Of a stretch of DNA of 64,000 nucleotides, positions 18,610-27,149 are shown piece by piece; positions within the stretch are counted from its first letter, which is position 1; every line of letters starts with the position of its first letter. Position numbers and translations under genes: made by a program. A model generated the notes under the pieces. It worked only from the letters and a program-made list of their open reading frames with translations, was not told the origin of the DNA and did no database searches. Source of the DNA: Acidithiobacillus thiooxidans ATCC 19377 (GTDB lineage: Bacteria; Pseudomonadota; Gammaproteobacteria; Acidithiobacillales; Acidithiobacillaceae); the NCBI RefSeq assembly GCF_009662475.1, contig NZ_CP045571.1:62001-126000 (forward strand), given 5' to 3'.

Positions 18610-19871
18610 ACGTCACGGCGGACCATGCAAGCGCTTACATCCGAGGCATTGGCTGTAACCGTGGACAGTTTCTGCTGCAGACAGTTCAGGTCTTTTTTGT
18701 GGGTCTGATCATCGGCATGGAACGCAATGTGTTGCCCACCATGGCAGCGCACTTTGGTGTAGATAGCCACGCCTTTTTCTTCCTGGCTTCTTTTGTGATT
18801 TCCTTTGGCCTGGTCAAGGGTGCCCTGAACTTTGTGGCGGGTGGACTTTCTGATCGCATCGGCCGCAAGCGGGTTTTGCTGCTCGGCTGGATAGCCGGCA
18901 TTCCCATTCCGATTCTGATTTTCTTTGCCCCCAACTGGTGGTGGATTATCGGTGCCAACGTCTTCCTGGGCTTCAACCAGGCCTTCACCTGGACTATGAC
19001 CGTCACCAGCCAGATTGATTTGTCAGCCAACCATCAGCGCGGTCTGGCGGTCGGCATCAATGAGGCCATGGGTTACATTGCCGTCGGTGCAGCGGGTCTG
19101 GCCACGGGGTATCTGGCCGTTTTGTATGGTCCCCGCTGGTCCTTGCTGCTCTTTGGGCTAGTGGTCATTGCGCTGGCGTTGGTGTTGCTGCTGTGGATAA
19201 AAGACACCATTCACTGGGTACGTGCCGAGCATATACAGCAAGAGGCGGCTACCCCGGCAGCGGTACCCGCACAAAGTATGTTTAGCACTTTCCTGCAAGT
19301 TTCCTTTCAGGATCGGACCTACCGGGCGCTTTGCCAGGGCGGTGTCACCAACAAGATTGCGGACACTCTGGTCTGGGTGCTGTTCCCGTTGTTTTTCAAA
19401 TTCCACGGCCTCGGCATTATTTATATCGGCTGGATTACCGGCGTTTATGCCATGGTCTGGGGGCTCTGCCAGTTCTGGACCGGGCATCTGGCCGATCACA
19501 TTGGTCGCAAGCCACCGGTTTTGTTGGGCTTTGCCCTGTTATCCGCAGGATTGGCAGGAACCGCATTGGTGAACCACTTTGCTGCATGGATGGTCACCGC
19601 TGCGCTGATGGGGCTCGGCATGGCACTGCTTTATCCCAATTTGATTGCCGCCATGTCGGATATTGCTCCAGCCATGCAACGGGGTCGGATACTGGGCACG
19701 TATCGTTATTGGCGCGACACGGGTTACGCCATCGGCGGGGTCATTCTGGGTCTGGTGGCCCAATGGAGTGACAAGATCCTCCCCGCGATCTGGCTGACTG
19801 CTGGCATTGTTGCCTTGTCGGGTTTATGGATTGCTTTTGCGGTGAAAGAAACGCATCCCCGAAGTATCTGA
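18606..19871 (+). CDS. Major facilitator superfamily transporter
   Basis: A 421-residue protein with 12 predicted membrane helices. MFS loop motifs appear twice: GGLSDRIGRKRVLLLG after helix 2 and GHLADHIGRKPPVLLG in the second half. The substrate is unknown; being coupled (ATGA) to an ArsR sensor and a persulfide dioxygenase suggests a sulfur compound or metal-thiol complex. The N-terminus includes CNRGQFLLQTVQVFFVG, close to a group of MFS proteins seen in acidophile sulfur clusters. Confidence 0.8.
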   Translation: MNVTADHASAYIRGIGCNRGQFLLQTVQVFFVGLIIGMERNVLPTMAAHFGVDSHAFFFLASFVISFGLVKGALNFVAGGLSDRIGRKRVLLLGWIAGIPIPILIFFAPNWWWIIGANVFLGFNQAFTWTMTVTSQIDLSANHQRGLAVGINEAMGYIAVGAAGLATGYLAVLYGPRWSLLLFGLVVIALALVLLLWIKDTIHWVRAEHIQQEAATPAAVPAQSMFSTFLQVSFQDRTYRALCQGGVTNKIADTLVWVLFPLFFKFHGLGIIYIGWITGVYAMVWGLCQFWTGHLADHIGRKPPVLLGFALLSAGLAGTALVNHFAAWMVTAALMGLGMALLYPNLIAAMSDIAPAMQRGRILGTYRYWRDTGYAIGGVILGLVAQWSDKILPAIWLTAGIVALSGLWIAFAVKETHPRSI

Positions 19872-19886
19872 ATAGGAATATCTCCC

Positions 19887-20225
19887 ATGAGCCAAGCATT
19901 AATCATTCTGCATGCAGGTCCTGATGAGGCGAACCCTCGTGCCGATACGGCCGTTCGTCTCGCTGGCGCCATGTTGGCAGACAACAAAGACGTTCGCTTG
20001 TTTCTTGCCGGTCAGGGCGTGCTGATCCTGAGAGACTGGGGTAAAACCCGCGACAATGTACGCATTTTGTTGGGTGAACTGTTGGAATTGGGCCTGGAGG
20101 TCCAGTGCTGCGGTAGCTCTTTAAAGGCACAGGCCATAGAAACATTACTGGCTGGGGTCAACCGGAGTTCCATGAAAGGTCTGTCCAGCTGGATCAGTAT
20201 GGCAGATGAAGTCGTGTGTTTTTGA
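19887..20225 (+). CDS. DsrE-fold sulfur-carrier-like protein
   Basis: A 112-residue protein with the DsrE/TusD-like fold: ALIILHAGPDEANPRADTAVRLAG, DVRLFLAGQGVLIL and LGLEVQCCGSSLKAQ. The Cys pair (about residues 94-95) could carry persulfide sulfur. It starts 16 bp after the MFS gene and closes the sulfur module. Family members bind or relay sulfane sulfur in sulfur oxidisers. Whether it interacts with the dioxygenase is inferred only from position. Confidence 0.7.
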   Translation: MSQALIILHAGPDEANPRADTAVRLAGAMLADNKDVRLFLAGQGVLILRDWGKTRDNVRILLGELLELGLEVQCCGSSLKAQAIETLLAGVNRSSMKGLSSWISMADEVVCF

Positions 20226-20369
20226 CGGTGAATGACTCGAAGGCTGCAAAAATAAAGGGGCGCCGATCTCTAGCCGAACAAATTTAATTCCGCAACTCTG
20301 TAAGAATTTCAGCACAGCCACGACTAAGTGATTGAGGGCCATTATTTCAATCTCTAAGAGGAGGCTACA

Positions 20370-20651
20370 ATGAAATCCACAAATAACGATCATCATCTGT
20401 CTAAGCAACTGATTTTGGCTGGCATGTTAGCTCTTGCCGGGACTGTCGGGGCGACAACTCCAGCATTCGCGAGCCATGCCCCATGGGTCAAATGTTACGG
20501 TATTGCCCGAGCACACATGAATGATTGCGCCACCACCACCCATTCCTGTGCAGGCCAATCTATCCATAATGGGGGCAAGTATTCCTTTCTGCTGATCCCA
20601 CAGGGACTATGTCAAAAAATAGTCGGAGGTAGTCTGACGCCTGGCAAATAA
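20370..20651 (+). CDS. bufA: DUF2282 bufferin-type RiPP precursor, four-Cys form
   Basis: A 93-residue secreted peptide: signal peptide to about residue 35 (TPAFA-SHA), then a short mature domain with four cysteines, C42 (VKCYGIARA), C53 (NDC), C60 (HSCAGQ) and C81 (GLCQKIVGG). This is the DUF2282 pattern. DUF2282 peptides are now known as bufferins: copper-binding RiPPs whose cysteines are modified by a DUF692 MNIO enzyme with a DUF2063 partner, both encoded here. A good ribosome site (AAGAGGAGGC) precedes the ATG. It starts a cluster that includes a second precursor. Confidence 0.85.
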   Translation: MKSTNNDHHLSKQLILAGMLALAGTVGATTPAFASHAPWVKCYGIARAHMNDCATTTHSCAGQSIHNGGKYSFLLIPQGLCQKIVGGSLTPGK

Positions 20652-20761
20652 GACCAGATCACCCACCGCTAGCTATTCATGCATTCCGCTTTTGCGCTAA
20701 TGGATCAACAAGCAGCGGGTGAGCTATGAAAAACGATCAGTTTTCATCAGGAGGAATTTGC

Positions 20762-21250
20762 ATGGCTACTTGCTCTATTGCTTTCCATAAAATGGAAAAA
20801 TGGTACGAAAGTATTGTGCACTGGTTGCATTATCTCGCACCCGTGGCAGATCTGGCGGCACGACTTTGGGTGGCGCGGATATTCTGGATGGCAGGCATGG
20901 TCAAACTGCAAAGCATGACAGCTACTGTCGCCCTATTCAGATATATGTATCACGTGCCATTGCTTCCTCCCGTGTGGGCAGCCTATCTGGGTACGGGCAT
21001 TGAAATCTTTTTTCCCATACTGTTGGCGTTGGGTCTGGCGGGTCGTTTTGCTGCCGGTTTTTTATTCATCTACAACATCATTACGGTGCTTTCTTATCCG
21101 CAAATGGGTGCTGCCGGAATGATGGATCAGGTGCCTTGGGGCATTTTCCTGCTTTTTACGACGGTTTATGGTCCTGGCCTCTTTTCTTTGGATTATGGTT
21201 TGAGTCATATCTGGAAACGTACGCCACCTGCCGTCCATAAAGCTGTCTGA
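20762..21250 (+). CDS. DoxX-family membrane protein
   Basis: A 162-residue protein with four membrane helices of the DoxX type: LAARLWVARIFWMAGMVKLQ, FFPILLALGLAGRFAAGFLFIYN and VPWGIFLLFTTVYGPGLFSLDYG. DoxX proteins occur in bufferin clusters (sometimes called BufD) and in thiosulfate:quinone oxidoreductase. The AGGAGG at 20749-20754 fixes the start at 20762; an ATG 12 codons upstream (20726) is less likely. An imperfect hairpin (20660-20670 with 20714-20721) lies between it and the precursor gene. Confidence 0.8.
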   Translation: MATCSIAFHKMEKWYESIVHWLHYLAPVADLAARLWVARIFWMAGMVKLQSMTATVALFRYMYHVPLLPPVWAAYLGTGIEIFFPILLALGLAGRFAAGFLFIYNIITVLSYPQMGAAGMMDQVPWGIFLLFTTVYGPGLFSLDYGLSHIWKRTPPAVHKAV

Positions 21251-21335
21251 TCAAGCATTGTCTCGCACCATTGGGGTGTAAGACATATTTCCCTTTGGGG
21301 AAAACCACATGGTTGTTATGAAAAAGGAGTTAATC

Positions 21336-21638
21336 ATGAGTAAGGAAATGATAAATCGCAAACATACTTTCCAGCGCGCACTATTTGCTGGGGCTGTCGC
21401 TATGGCTGGAGTGGGTTTTGCCGGGACTGCGATGGCCGGAATGATGCCACAGGGCTATGTCAAGTGTTACGGCATTGCCCGTGCGCATCAAAACCAGTGC
21501 ATGTCCATAGGTGGTGTTACGCGTGGTTCCGCAAAAACCAATGGTAATCCGGATGCCTGGCTGGCCGTACCCAAAGGGGTTTGCCTGAAAATCGTGGGTA
21601 GCAGCCTGACCCCCGGAAAGACCCCCGCTAAGAAATAA
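21336..21638 (+). CDS. DUF2282 bufferin-type precursor, three-Cys variant
   Basis: A 100-residue paralogue of the precursor at 20370. The signal peptide ends near GTAMA-G (34) and the mature part keeps [12 protein letters not shown] (C44), QC (C55) and PKGVC-LKIVGSSLTPG (C83). The third cysteine of the family (SCAG) is replaced: the stretch reads MSIGGVTRGSAK. The start at 21336 is supported by AAAAAGGAG at 21321-21329; ATG 21309 is in frame but lies before that site. Losing one cysteine should change the modified site or metal coordination. It directly precedes the MNIO gene. Confidence 0.82.
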   Translation: MSKEMINRKHTFQRALFAGAVAMAGVGFAGTAMAGMMPQGYVKCYGIARAHQNQCMSIGGVTRGSAKTNGNPDAWLAVPKGVCLKIVGSSLTPGKTPAKK

Positions 21639-21645
21639 CTAGGGG

Positions 21646-21670
21646 TGCCGAGGTCTTTCTGGCCTCGGCA
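21646..21670 (+). promoter_or_regulatory. Intercistronic hairpin between second precursor and MNIO gene
   Basis: TGCCGAGG (21646-21653) pairs with CCTCGGCA (21663-21670) over a 9-base loop. No T-run follows, so it is more likely an mRNA stabiliser or attenuator that keeps precursor transcripts more abundant than the enzyme transcripts than a full terminator. Confidence 0.6.
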
Positions 21671-21730
21671 TATATGCAGAATGCTGAAAAAACCATTTTT
21701 GAGCATTTTGGTAGCCAGGAGAACAAGTTC

Positions 21731-22609
21731 ATGATCCAGGACACTACGGCAAATCACACGAGCAGCTTATCCAATGGAGAGATTCCTGTAGATGCAGGAA
21801 TTGGTCTACGTGCCTGCCATTATCCCGATTTCCAAAGCGGCAAACCGCCAACAGCCTGGGTCGAGGCACATAGTGAAAATCTGTTTGCTGCGGGAGGCTT
21901 GCCCCATCGGGTGATGCAGCAGGTGCGCCGTCATTATCCCTTGAGCCTTCATGGCGTCGGCCTGTCTTTGGGGAGTATGGACCCTTTGAATAAGGAACAT
22001 CTCCAACAACTGCAGCAAGTGATCAGCCGTTATGAACCGGGACTGGTTTCCGAACATCTCTGCTGGGTGGCATCGGAGGGGCGTTATCTTCACGATTTAT
22101 TACCCATACCTTATACCGAAGATATGCTGCAGCATGTCAGTGATCGGATTGATCAAGTGCAAAATGTTCTTCGACGACAAATTCTGATCGAAAATGTTTC
22201 GGCCTATCTACATTTTGCCGATGATCAGATGACGGAATGGGCTTTTTTAAATGCCCTGGTACGGCGTACGGGATGCGGGTTATTGCTGGATATCAATAAT
22301 CTGTACGTCAGCAGCCGGAATCTTGGAATCCACAGTGATGAGTATTTGGTAAACCTCAAAGCGGATGCGGTCCAGGAGATTCATCTGGCCGGGTTTTCGG
22401 TGGAAACCGCGTTGGGTCAGGAAGTACTCATTGATACCCACAGTCAGGCAGTCTGGCCTGAGGTCTGGTCTCTTTATCGTCGTGCCTTGCACATCCTCGG
22501 ACGCAGGGTGCCTACTTTAATTGAATGGGATACCAATATTCCGCCACTTGACGTCTTGTTGAGCGAGGCACAGAAAGCCCAGTATATCCTGGAGAATATC
22601 CATGAATGA
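21731..22609 (+). CDS. bufB: DUF692 MNIO enzyme (BufB-like)
   Basis: A 292-residue TIM-barrel protein of the DUF692 family, now called multinuclear non-heme iron-dependent oxidative enzymes. Likely iron ligands lie in SLHGVGLSLG, VSEHLCW, ILIENVSAY, LLLDINNLYVS, EIHLAGF, DTHSQAVW and LIEWD, the usual ligand strands of MbnB/DUF692. It should modify precursor cysteines, in bufferins to thiooxazole-type groups that bind copper. AGGAGAAC at 21717-21724 supports ATG 21731; ATG 21674 is in frame but has no site and overlaps the hairpin. It overlaps the DUF2063 gene by 8 bp. Confidence 0.88.
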   Translation: MIQDTTANHTSSLSNGEIPVDAGIGLRACHYPDFQSGKPPTAWVEAHSENLFAAGGLPHRVMQQVRRHYPLSLHGVGLSLGSMDPLNKEHLQQLQQVISRYEPGLVSEHLCWVASEGRYLHDLLPIPYTEDMLQHVSDRIDQVQNVLRRQILIENVSAYLHFADDQMTEWAFLNALVRRTGCGLLLDINNLYVSSRNLGIHSDEYLVNLKADAVQEIHLAGFSVETALGQEVLIDTHSQAVWPEVWSLYRRALHILGRRVPTLIEWDTNIPPLDVLLSEAQKAQYILENIHE

Positions 22610-23318
22610 TGACGCACTGGACTGGCAAAAATCCTTTGTAAATGCCGTCATGTCACCGGAAGAGGGCCGTGTTATTTCCGGACTGAGCGGATCAATTTCT
22701 GCGGCTGTTGCAACTGCCATTTATCGCAACAATATTCTGGAAGGCTTCAACGAAAGCCTCAAAAATGTTTACGGTGCGATCTTCGTGCTGATTGGAGAGG
22801 ATTGTTTTCGTGAAATCGCCTATTCCTACGGCCGCTCCATTCCCTCTTTGTCTGGCGACCGCAATGCCTATGGCGAGCACATGCCTGCCTTTCTCGCCCA
22901 CCATCCACTCACCCGGGAGATAGTCTATTTACCCGATATGGCACGGCTGGAATGGGCCAGTCATGAAGCTTACTCTACAGCAGAATACTTTCTTGGTCAT
23001 GGATTACATGCTTCCCTGCGCTTGGTGGAGTCGAGCTATCCGTTAATGGCGCTCTGGCAACTGTGCCAGCACCCCGATGCGGAAGGTACGCTGGATTTGG
23101 ATGCACTTGGTGGTGATAGCGTCCTGGTTGTGCGCCCACAGGAAAACGTACTAATGCGCAGCTTGTCCCCAAGCGAGGCGGCCTGGTATCGGGCCTTACT
23201 GGAAGGACATCCACCCGATCAGGCCGCTGCTGCCGCCCGAACAGTTGAACCGGACTGTGACCCCATGTTGTACTGGGAAACAGCAGTCGGTGATGGGGTT
23301 TTACAACAACAGCACTGA
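22602..23318 (+). CDS. bufC: DUF2063 partner protein (BufC-like)
   Basis: A 238-residue protein with the DUF2063 N-terminal domain: WQKSFVNAVMS, AIYRNNILEGFNESLKNVYG and FREIAYSYGRSIPSLSGDRNAYGEHMPAFL. Such proteins pair with DUF692 enzymes and bring the precursor peptide to the active site. The 8-bp overlap with the MNIO gene implies one complex. The next gene, dsbD, begins 15 bp later. Confidence 0.85.
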   Translation: MNDDALDWQKSFVNAVMSPEEGRVISGLSGSISAAVATAIYRNNILEGFNESLKNVYGAIFVLIGEDCFREIAYSYGRSIPSLSGDRNAYGEHMPAFLAHHPLTREIVYLPDMARLEWASHEAYSTAEYFLGHGLHASLRLVESSYPLMALWQLCQHPDAEGTLDLDALGGDSVLVVRPQENVLMRSLSPSEAAWYRALLEGHPPDQAAAAARTVEPDCDPMLYWETAVGDGVLQQQH

Positions 23319-23332
23319 GGTAGCGAACACGA

Positions 23333-23548
23333 ATGAAGCATCCAGTTTTACGCCGCACTTATCAGGAACGAGGAGATCATCTCATCAGACTAGCGGGAAA
23401 TTCCTTTTTTGGGCTGTGGGCACCGCTCATCGCATTGCTGCTGATGCTATCTACTTCTGCCTTTGCCGGTACAGTGGTTCCAGTGACAAGCCTCAGCGCT
23501 TCGTCATTGATGTCGTCCACCAATAGCGTGCATCGCTCACCATTTCTA
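23333..23548 (+). pseudogene. dsbD: dsbD, 5' part, interrupted by IS630-family element
   Basis: The first 72 codons of a DsbD thiol:disulfide interchange protein: a long N-terminus, a signal peptide ending near TSAFA-G (46) and the start of the periplasmic alpha domain. The IS inserted at the TA of a CTA codon; the frame then reads two more residues and stops. Removing the 1165-bp element plus one TA gives SPFLAPAKAFRF and continues in frame into the downstream 590 codons, a 662-residue DsbD. It belongs to the bufferin-like operon. Confidence 0.88.
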
Positions 23549-24631
23549 GTGTAGTGTTGCATTCTGTTTGCTGCTTAAATGGCTGTTGGCGCGAATGACT
23601 TTTTGCAGGATGTCGCGGGCGGTTTTGGTCCAGATGAAAGGTTTGGGATGGGTGTTGTGGTGGTCGATGTACCCCTCAATGGCCTGGATGAGTTCAGGCA
23701 CACTGGTGAACACCCCACGACGTAACCGCTGGGTCGTGATATCCCGAAAGAAACGCTCGACCATGTTGAGCCAGGATGCCGAAGTGGGCGTGAAGTGCAT
23801 GTGAATACGCGGGTGCTTGTCGAGCCACGCCTGTACTACCGGGTGTTTATGGGTCGCATAGTTGTCGGCAATCAGATGCAGAGCCTTGTCCCTGGGCGTC
23901 TGCCGATCAATTTTCTTCAGGAACTTCAGCCATTCCACATGGGTATGGCGCTGTTGACACTGTCCGATGACCTGACCATCCAGCACGTTGAGGGCGGCAA
24001 ACAAGGTCGTAGTGCCATTACGTTTGTAGTCGTGGGTCATCGTTTCTGCGCGGCCCTTTTTGAGGGGGAGTCCCGGTTGGGTCCGGTCCAGGGCCTGTAC
24101 CTGACTTTTTTCATCCACGCAGAGCACCAAGGCATGCTCCGGGGGAGACATATACAACCCCACAATATCTTCCAGCTTTTCCACAAAATGCGGGTCACGT
24201 GACACCTTGAAACCACGCAGCAGATGAGGCTTGAGGCCATGCTTGCGCCAATGCCGTGACACACTGGCGGCACTGACACCCAGTTCTGCCGCCATCCTAC
24301 GCGTACTCCAATGCGTCATCGCTTCCGGCTTACTCTGCGTGGTCAATTCTACCAGACGGGCCACATCCACTTTCACCGGAGGGGCGCCGCGCGGTAAATC
24401 GCGTTCAATGCCCGACAAGCGGTGTTCCAGATAACGCTTGCGCCAACGTGCGACTTGCAGGCGATCCACCCCCAGGCGCTCCGCAATTTCTTTGTTCTGC
24501 AAGCCCTCTGCCGCCAGCAATATCATCCGTGCCCGTAATGACAAGCGGACACTGCTTAATCGGGAGGCGACTATACGGGACAACTCGGACCGCTCTTCGC
24601 TGGTTAAAGTGACTGTGGGCGCAACTCGCAA
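23546..24631 (-). CDS. IS630-family transposase
   Basis: A 361-residue transposase: N-terminal helix-turn-helix domains (LSLRARMILLAAEGLQNKEIAERLGV) and a DDE core with D in LCVDEKSQ, D in LIADNYATHKHP and E in SWLNMVERFF. It starts at a TTG. The stop codon is unusual: the element contributes no stop; the TAG at 23548-23546 is made of the duplicated target TA and one flanking base. The last residues (QNATLH) are encoded by the inverted repeat itself. Confidence 0.92.
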   Translation of the reverse strand: MRVAPTVTLTSEERSELSRIVASRLSSVRLSLRARMILLAAEGLQNKEIAERLGVDRLQVARWRKRYLEHRLSGIERDLPRGAPPVKVDVARLVELTTQSKPEAMTHWSTRRMAAELGVSAASVSRHWRKHGLKPHLLRGFKVSRDPHFVEKLEDIVGLYMSPPEHALVLCVDEKSQVQALDRTQPGLPLKKGRAETMTHDYKRNGTTTLFAALNVLDGQVIGQCQQRHTHVEWLKFLKKIDRQTPRDKALHLIADNYATHKHPVVQAWLDKHPRIHMHFTPTSASWLNMVERFFRDITTQRLRRGVFTSVPELIQAIEGYIDHHNTHPKPFIWTKTARDILQKVIRANSHLSSKQNATLH

Positions 24632-24713
24632 GGCTCGACTCCATTCATACCCTCAACATGGAGCTATTTTATCATCATTAACCTTAAGGTTCACCAAGAA
24701 TGCAACACTACAC
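23549..24713. mobile_element. IS630-family insertion sequence in dsbD
   Basis: A 1165-bp element with perfect 16-bp terminal inverted repeats (GTGTAGTGTTGCATTC at the left, its complement at 24698-24713) and a TA duplication at 23547-23548 and 24714-24715, the IS630/Tc1-mariner signature. One transposase gene lies on the minus strand. Perfect repeats and an intact gene indicate a recent insertion. Confidence 0.93.
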
Positions 24714-24715
24714 TA

Positions 24716-26488
24716 GCACCGGCCAAAGCCTTCCGCTTTAAGGCGCGCATGGCCCCAAACGACACCCTGGTCCTCCAGTGGATCGCCGCGCCTCATTATC
24801 ACCTCTACCGCAATCGGATCACTTTACAGGTGAGCCCCCGTTCTGCCCATTTGGCACCTTATACCCTGCCACCGGGCAAACCGATGAACATACCAGGGGT
24901 CGGAACCCTGGCTGTTTATGAGGGAGATACCACCACGATTCGGGTGCCCGTACATTTTACGGGCACGCCCCCCAAGCAACTTCGAGTCACCAGCAGTTTT
25001 CAGGGATGTGCCAATGCCGGTGTCTGCTACCCGATCATCACGAAAAGCTATACGCTAAGCCCGACGGGAATTATTGCCAGCACCGTACGGCATGCTCCGG
25101 CTTTGGCCGACACGCATCCTGCTCTGCAGAAGCCGGTTCAACCTTCAGTGGTGGCCGGTCAATATGGGCAGTTCGCAGCAGGATTAGCCGGTGGACAAGT
25201 CCTCTTAACGCTACTGCTTTTCTTTCTGGCGGGCCTTGGACTAGCCTTCACACCCTGCATTTTCCCCATGATTCCCATTCTGTCCTCCCTGGTGGTCGGT
25301 CAGGGGAACACTCAGTTGACCGTGAAGCAGTCCAGAAGGCATGCATTCTGGATTTCTCTGGCCTACGTGCTGGGTATGTCATTGGCCTATACGGTTGCCG
25401 GGGTTCTTGCAGCGATCACCGGATCCTATCTGCAGGCCTTTTTTCAAAATCCCTGGGTGCTCAGTGGATTCAGTGCATTGTTTGTCGTACTGGCGCTCTC
25501 CATGTTCGGCTTCTACGAATTGCAGATGCCCAATGCCTTACAATCGCGCCTGTCCCGTTACGGGAAGGGTGGACACTTTTTCAGCGCCTTCGTGATGGGT
25601 GTGCTGTCCGCCCTGATCGTCGGCCCTTGTGTCGCGGCCCCTTTAGCGGGGGCTCTGCTGTTCATTGCCCACACCGGCAACGTAGTTCTGGGGGGACTGG
25701 CCCTGTTCCTTCTGGGGTTGGGCATGGGCGTCCCCCTGCTGATCATCGGGACTTCTGCCGGACATTTTCTGCCCAAAGCCGGCACATGGATGAATGGCGT
25801 AAAGGCCGTCTTTGGCGTGGTTCTGCTGGGAGTGGCCATCTGGTTCCTATCACGAATTGTGCCGGGACCGGTTACGCTGGCCTTATGGTCAGCGCTCGCC
25901 ATCCTCTCAGGTATTTTTCTGGGGGCGTTTGCAGCCAATTCCGGGGGATGGCCCCGATTCTTCCAGGGACTCGGCATACTGGCTGTTGTCTATGGTGTGG
26001 TTCTCGGAGTCGGTGCCTCGGCGGGTGCTTCCCTGGTGCTTGAACCTTTGGCACCTTTCGTGGCAAAAGAGGTTTCAGTCGCCCCTCTACAGAACCATGC
26101 ACTTCAAAAGCATCATCCCCTCCAGTTTACCGTGGTTCGCAGCCTTCCCCAGCTGCAATCGGCTTTGGCCGCAGCAAAAGGGCACCCGGTATTGGTGGAT
26201 TTCTGGGCAACCTGGTGTGTAGAGTGCCAGCGTATGGATGTCGAAACCTATGACAATCCCCGTGTAGAAAAGGCCTTGCAACCACTCATGCTGATTCGGG
26301 TGAATGTGACAGCAAGTGATGCCGCATCGCGCCACCTGCTTCATCGTTTCCAGTTATTTGGGCCACCGGCAGTATTGCTGGTCAATGCGCAAGGGCATCT
26401 GGTTGCCCAATATGAAGGCTATGAAGGACCCGAAACGCTCCTGCAGCACCTGCGGCAGAAGCTGGGCCATACGATGCCTGATCGTTGA
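24716..26488 (+). pseudogene. dsbD: dsbD, 3' part (membrane and thioredoxin domains)
   Basis: The last 590 codons of DsbD. The remaining alpha domain holds the Cys pair in FQGCANAGVCYPI; eight membrane helices follow, with the paired cysteines in FTPCIFPMIPI and VGPCVAAPLAG; the C-terminal thioredoxin domain has WATWCVECQRMD. DsbD carries electrons from cytoplasmic thioredoxin to periplasmic Dsb proteins. Translation could begin at ATG 24749, giving 579 residues without a signal peptide, so correct insertion is doubtful. In the intact operon it would have kept the two CPYC proteins downstream, or precursor cysteines, reduced. Confidence 0.88.
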
Positions 26489-26517
26489 TGTTATAGAAAA
26501 TAATTGAGGAGATCGCT

Positions 26518-27123
26518 ATGAACTGCAACACAAGACTGACCGTTTTAACCGGCATGCTGATCGGCATCTTGGGCATAGGATCTGCCCTGGCAGCCACAGA
26601 ACTTCCGCCTTTACCCAAAATGGCTCAGAACAATTATTGGAAGGACATCGGCCAGCGACTGACCTATATCCAGGAAGGGCATAAAGGACCGGTCATTTAT
26701 GATTTTTTTGATCCGAATTGTCCTTATTGCCACGGTATGTACGATGAGGAACAACCGCTAATCAAAGCCGGAAAACTCTCCGTGCGTTATGTGCCGGTCG
26801 CCTATCTGCTGCCCAGTAGCACATCTGAAGCTGCCGCGATTCTGCAATCCCCGCATCGGGTCCAGGCGCTGCAACATTTTGAGGGATTGGCTGCCAAGAG
26901 TTTCGCGGCACCTATGGGACCCCAGGGGCCTGTTGGTCTGCCGCAAGCCAAAGCACTTCCACAGACGCTTCACGCTTTAAAAGTGAACATGGCTGTACTG
27001 CAAAGTGCCCACTCCATGGGCGTGCCCGCCATTTTGTATGAACGCAAAAATGGCACGACGGGATTAATGCCCGGCATGGTGTCTCGCGGGGAACTGCTGA
27101 CAATTATTCCGAATCTGAAATAA
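26518..27123 (+). CDS. Periplasmic DsbG/DsbC-like thioredoxin-fold protein, copy 1
   Basis: A 201-residue exported protein with a signal peptide ending GSALA-A (about 25). A thioredoxin fold follows with active site DPNCPYCHGMY and cis-Pro in MGVPAILY. It resembles DsbG/DsbC catalytic domains but lacks their N-terminal dimer domain. With dsbD upstream it probably acts as a reductase/isomerase of periplasmic thiols. A second, related copy follows 26 bp later. Confidence 0.8.
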   Translation: MNCNTRLTVLTGMLIGILGIGSALAATELPPLPKMAQNNYWKDIGQRLTYIQEGHKGPVIYDFFDPNCPYCHGMYDEEQPLIKAGKLSVRYVPVAYLLPSSTSEAAAILQSPHRVQALQHFEGLAAKSFAAPMGPQGPVGLPQAKALPQTLHALKVNMAVLQSAHSMGVPAILYERKNGTTGLMPGMVSRGELLTIIPNLK

Positions 27124-27149
27124 TCAATCTACCAGGAGAATAGCGCGAC

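Noticed and set aside
23795-24202. 135-codon plus-strand frame in the IS630 element
   Set aside because: Antisense to the transposase, whose DDE motifs are intact.
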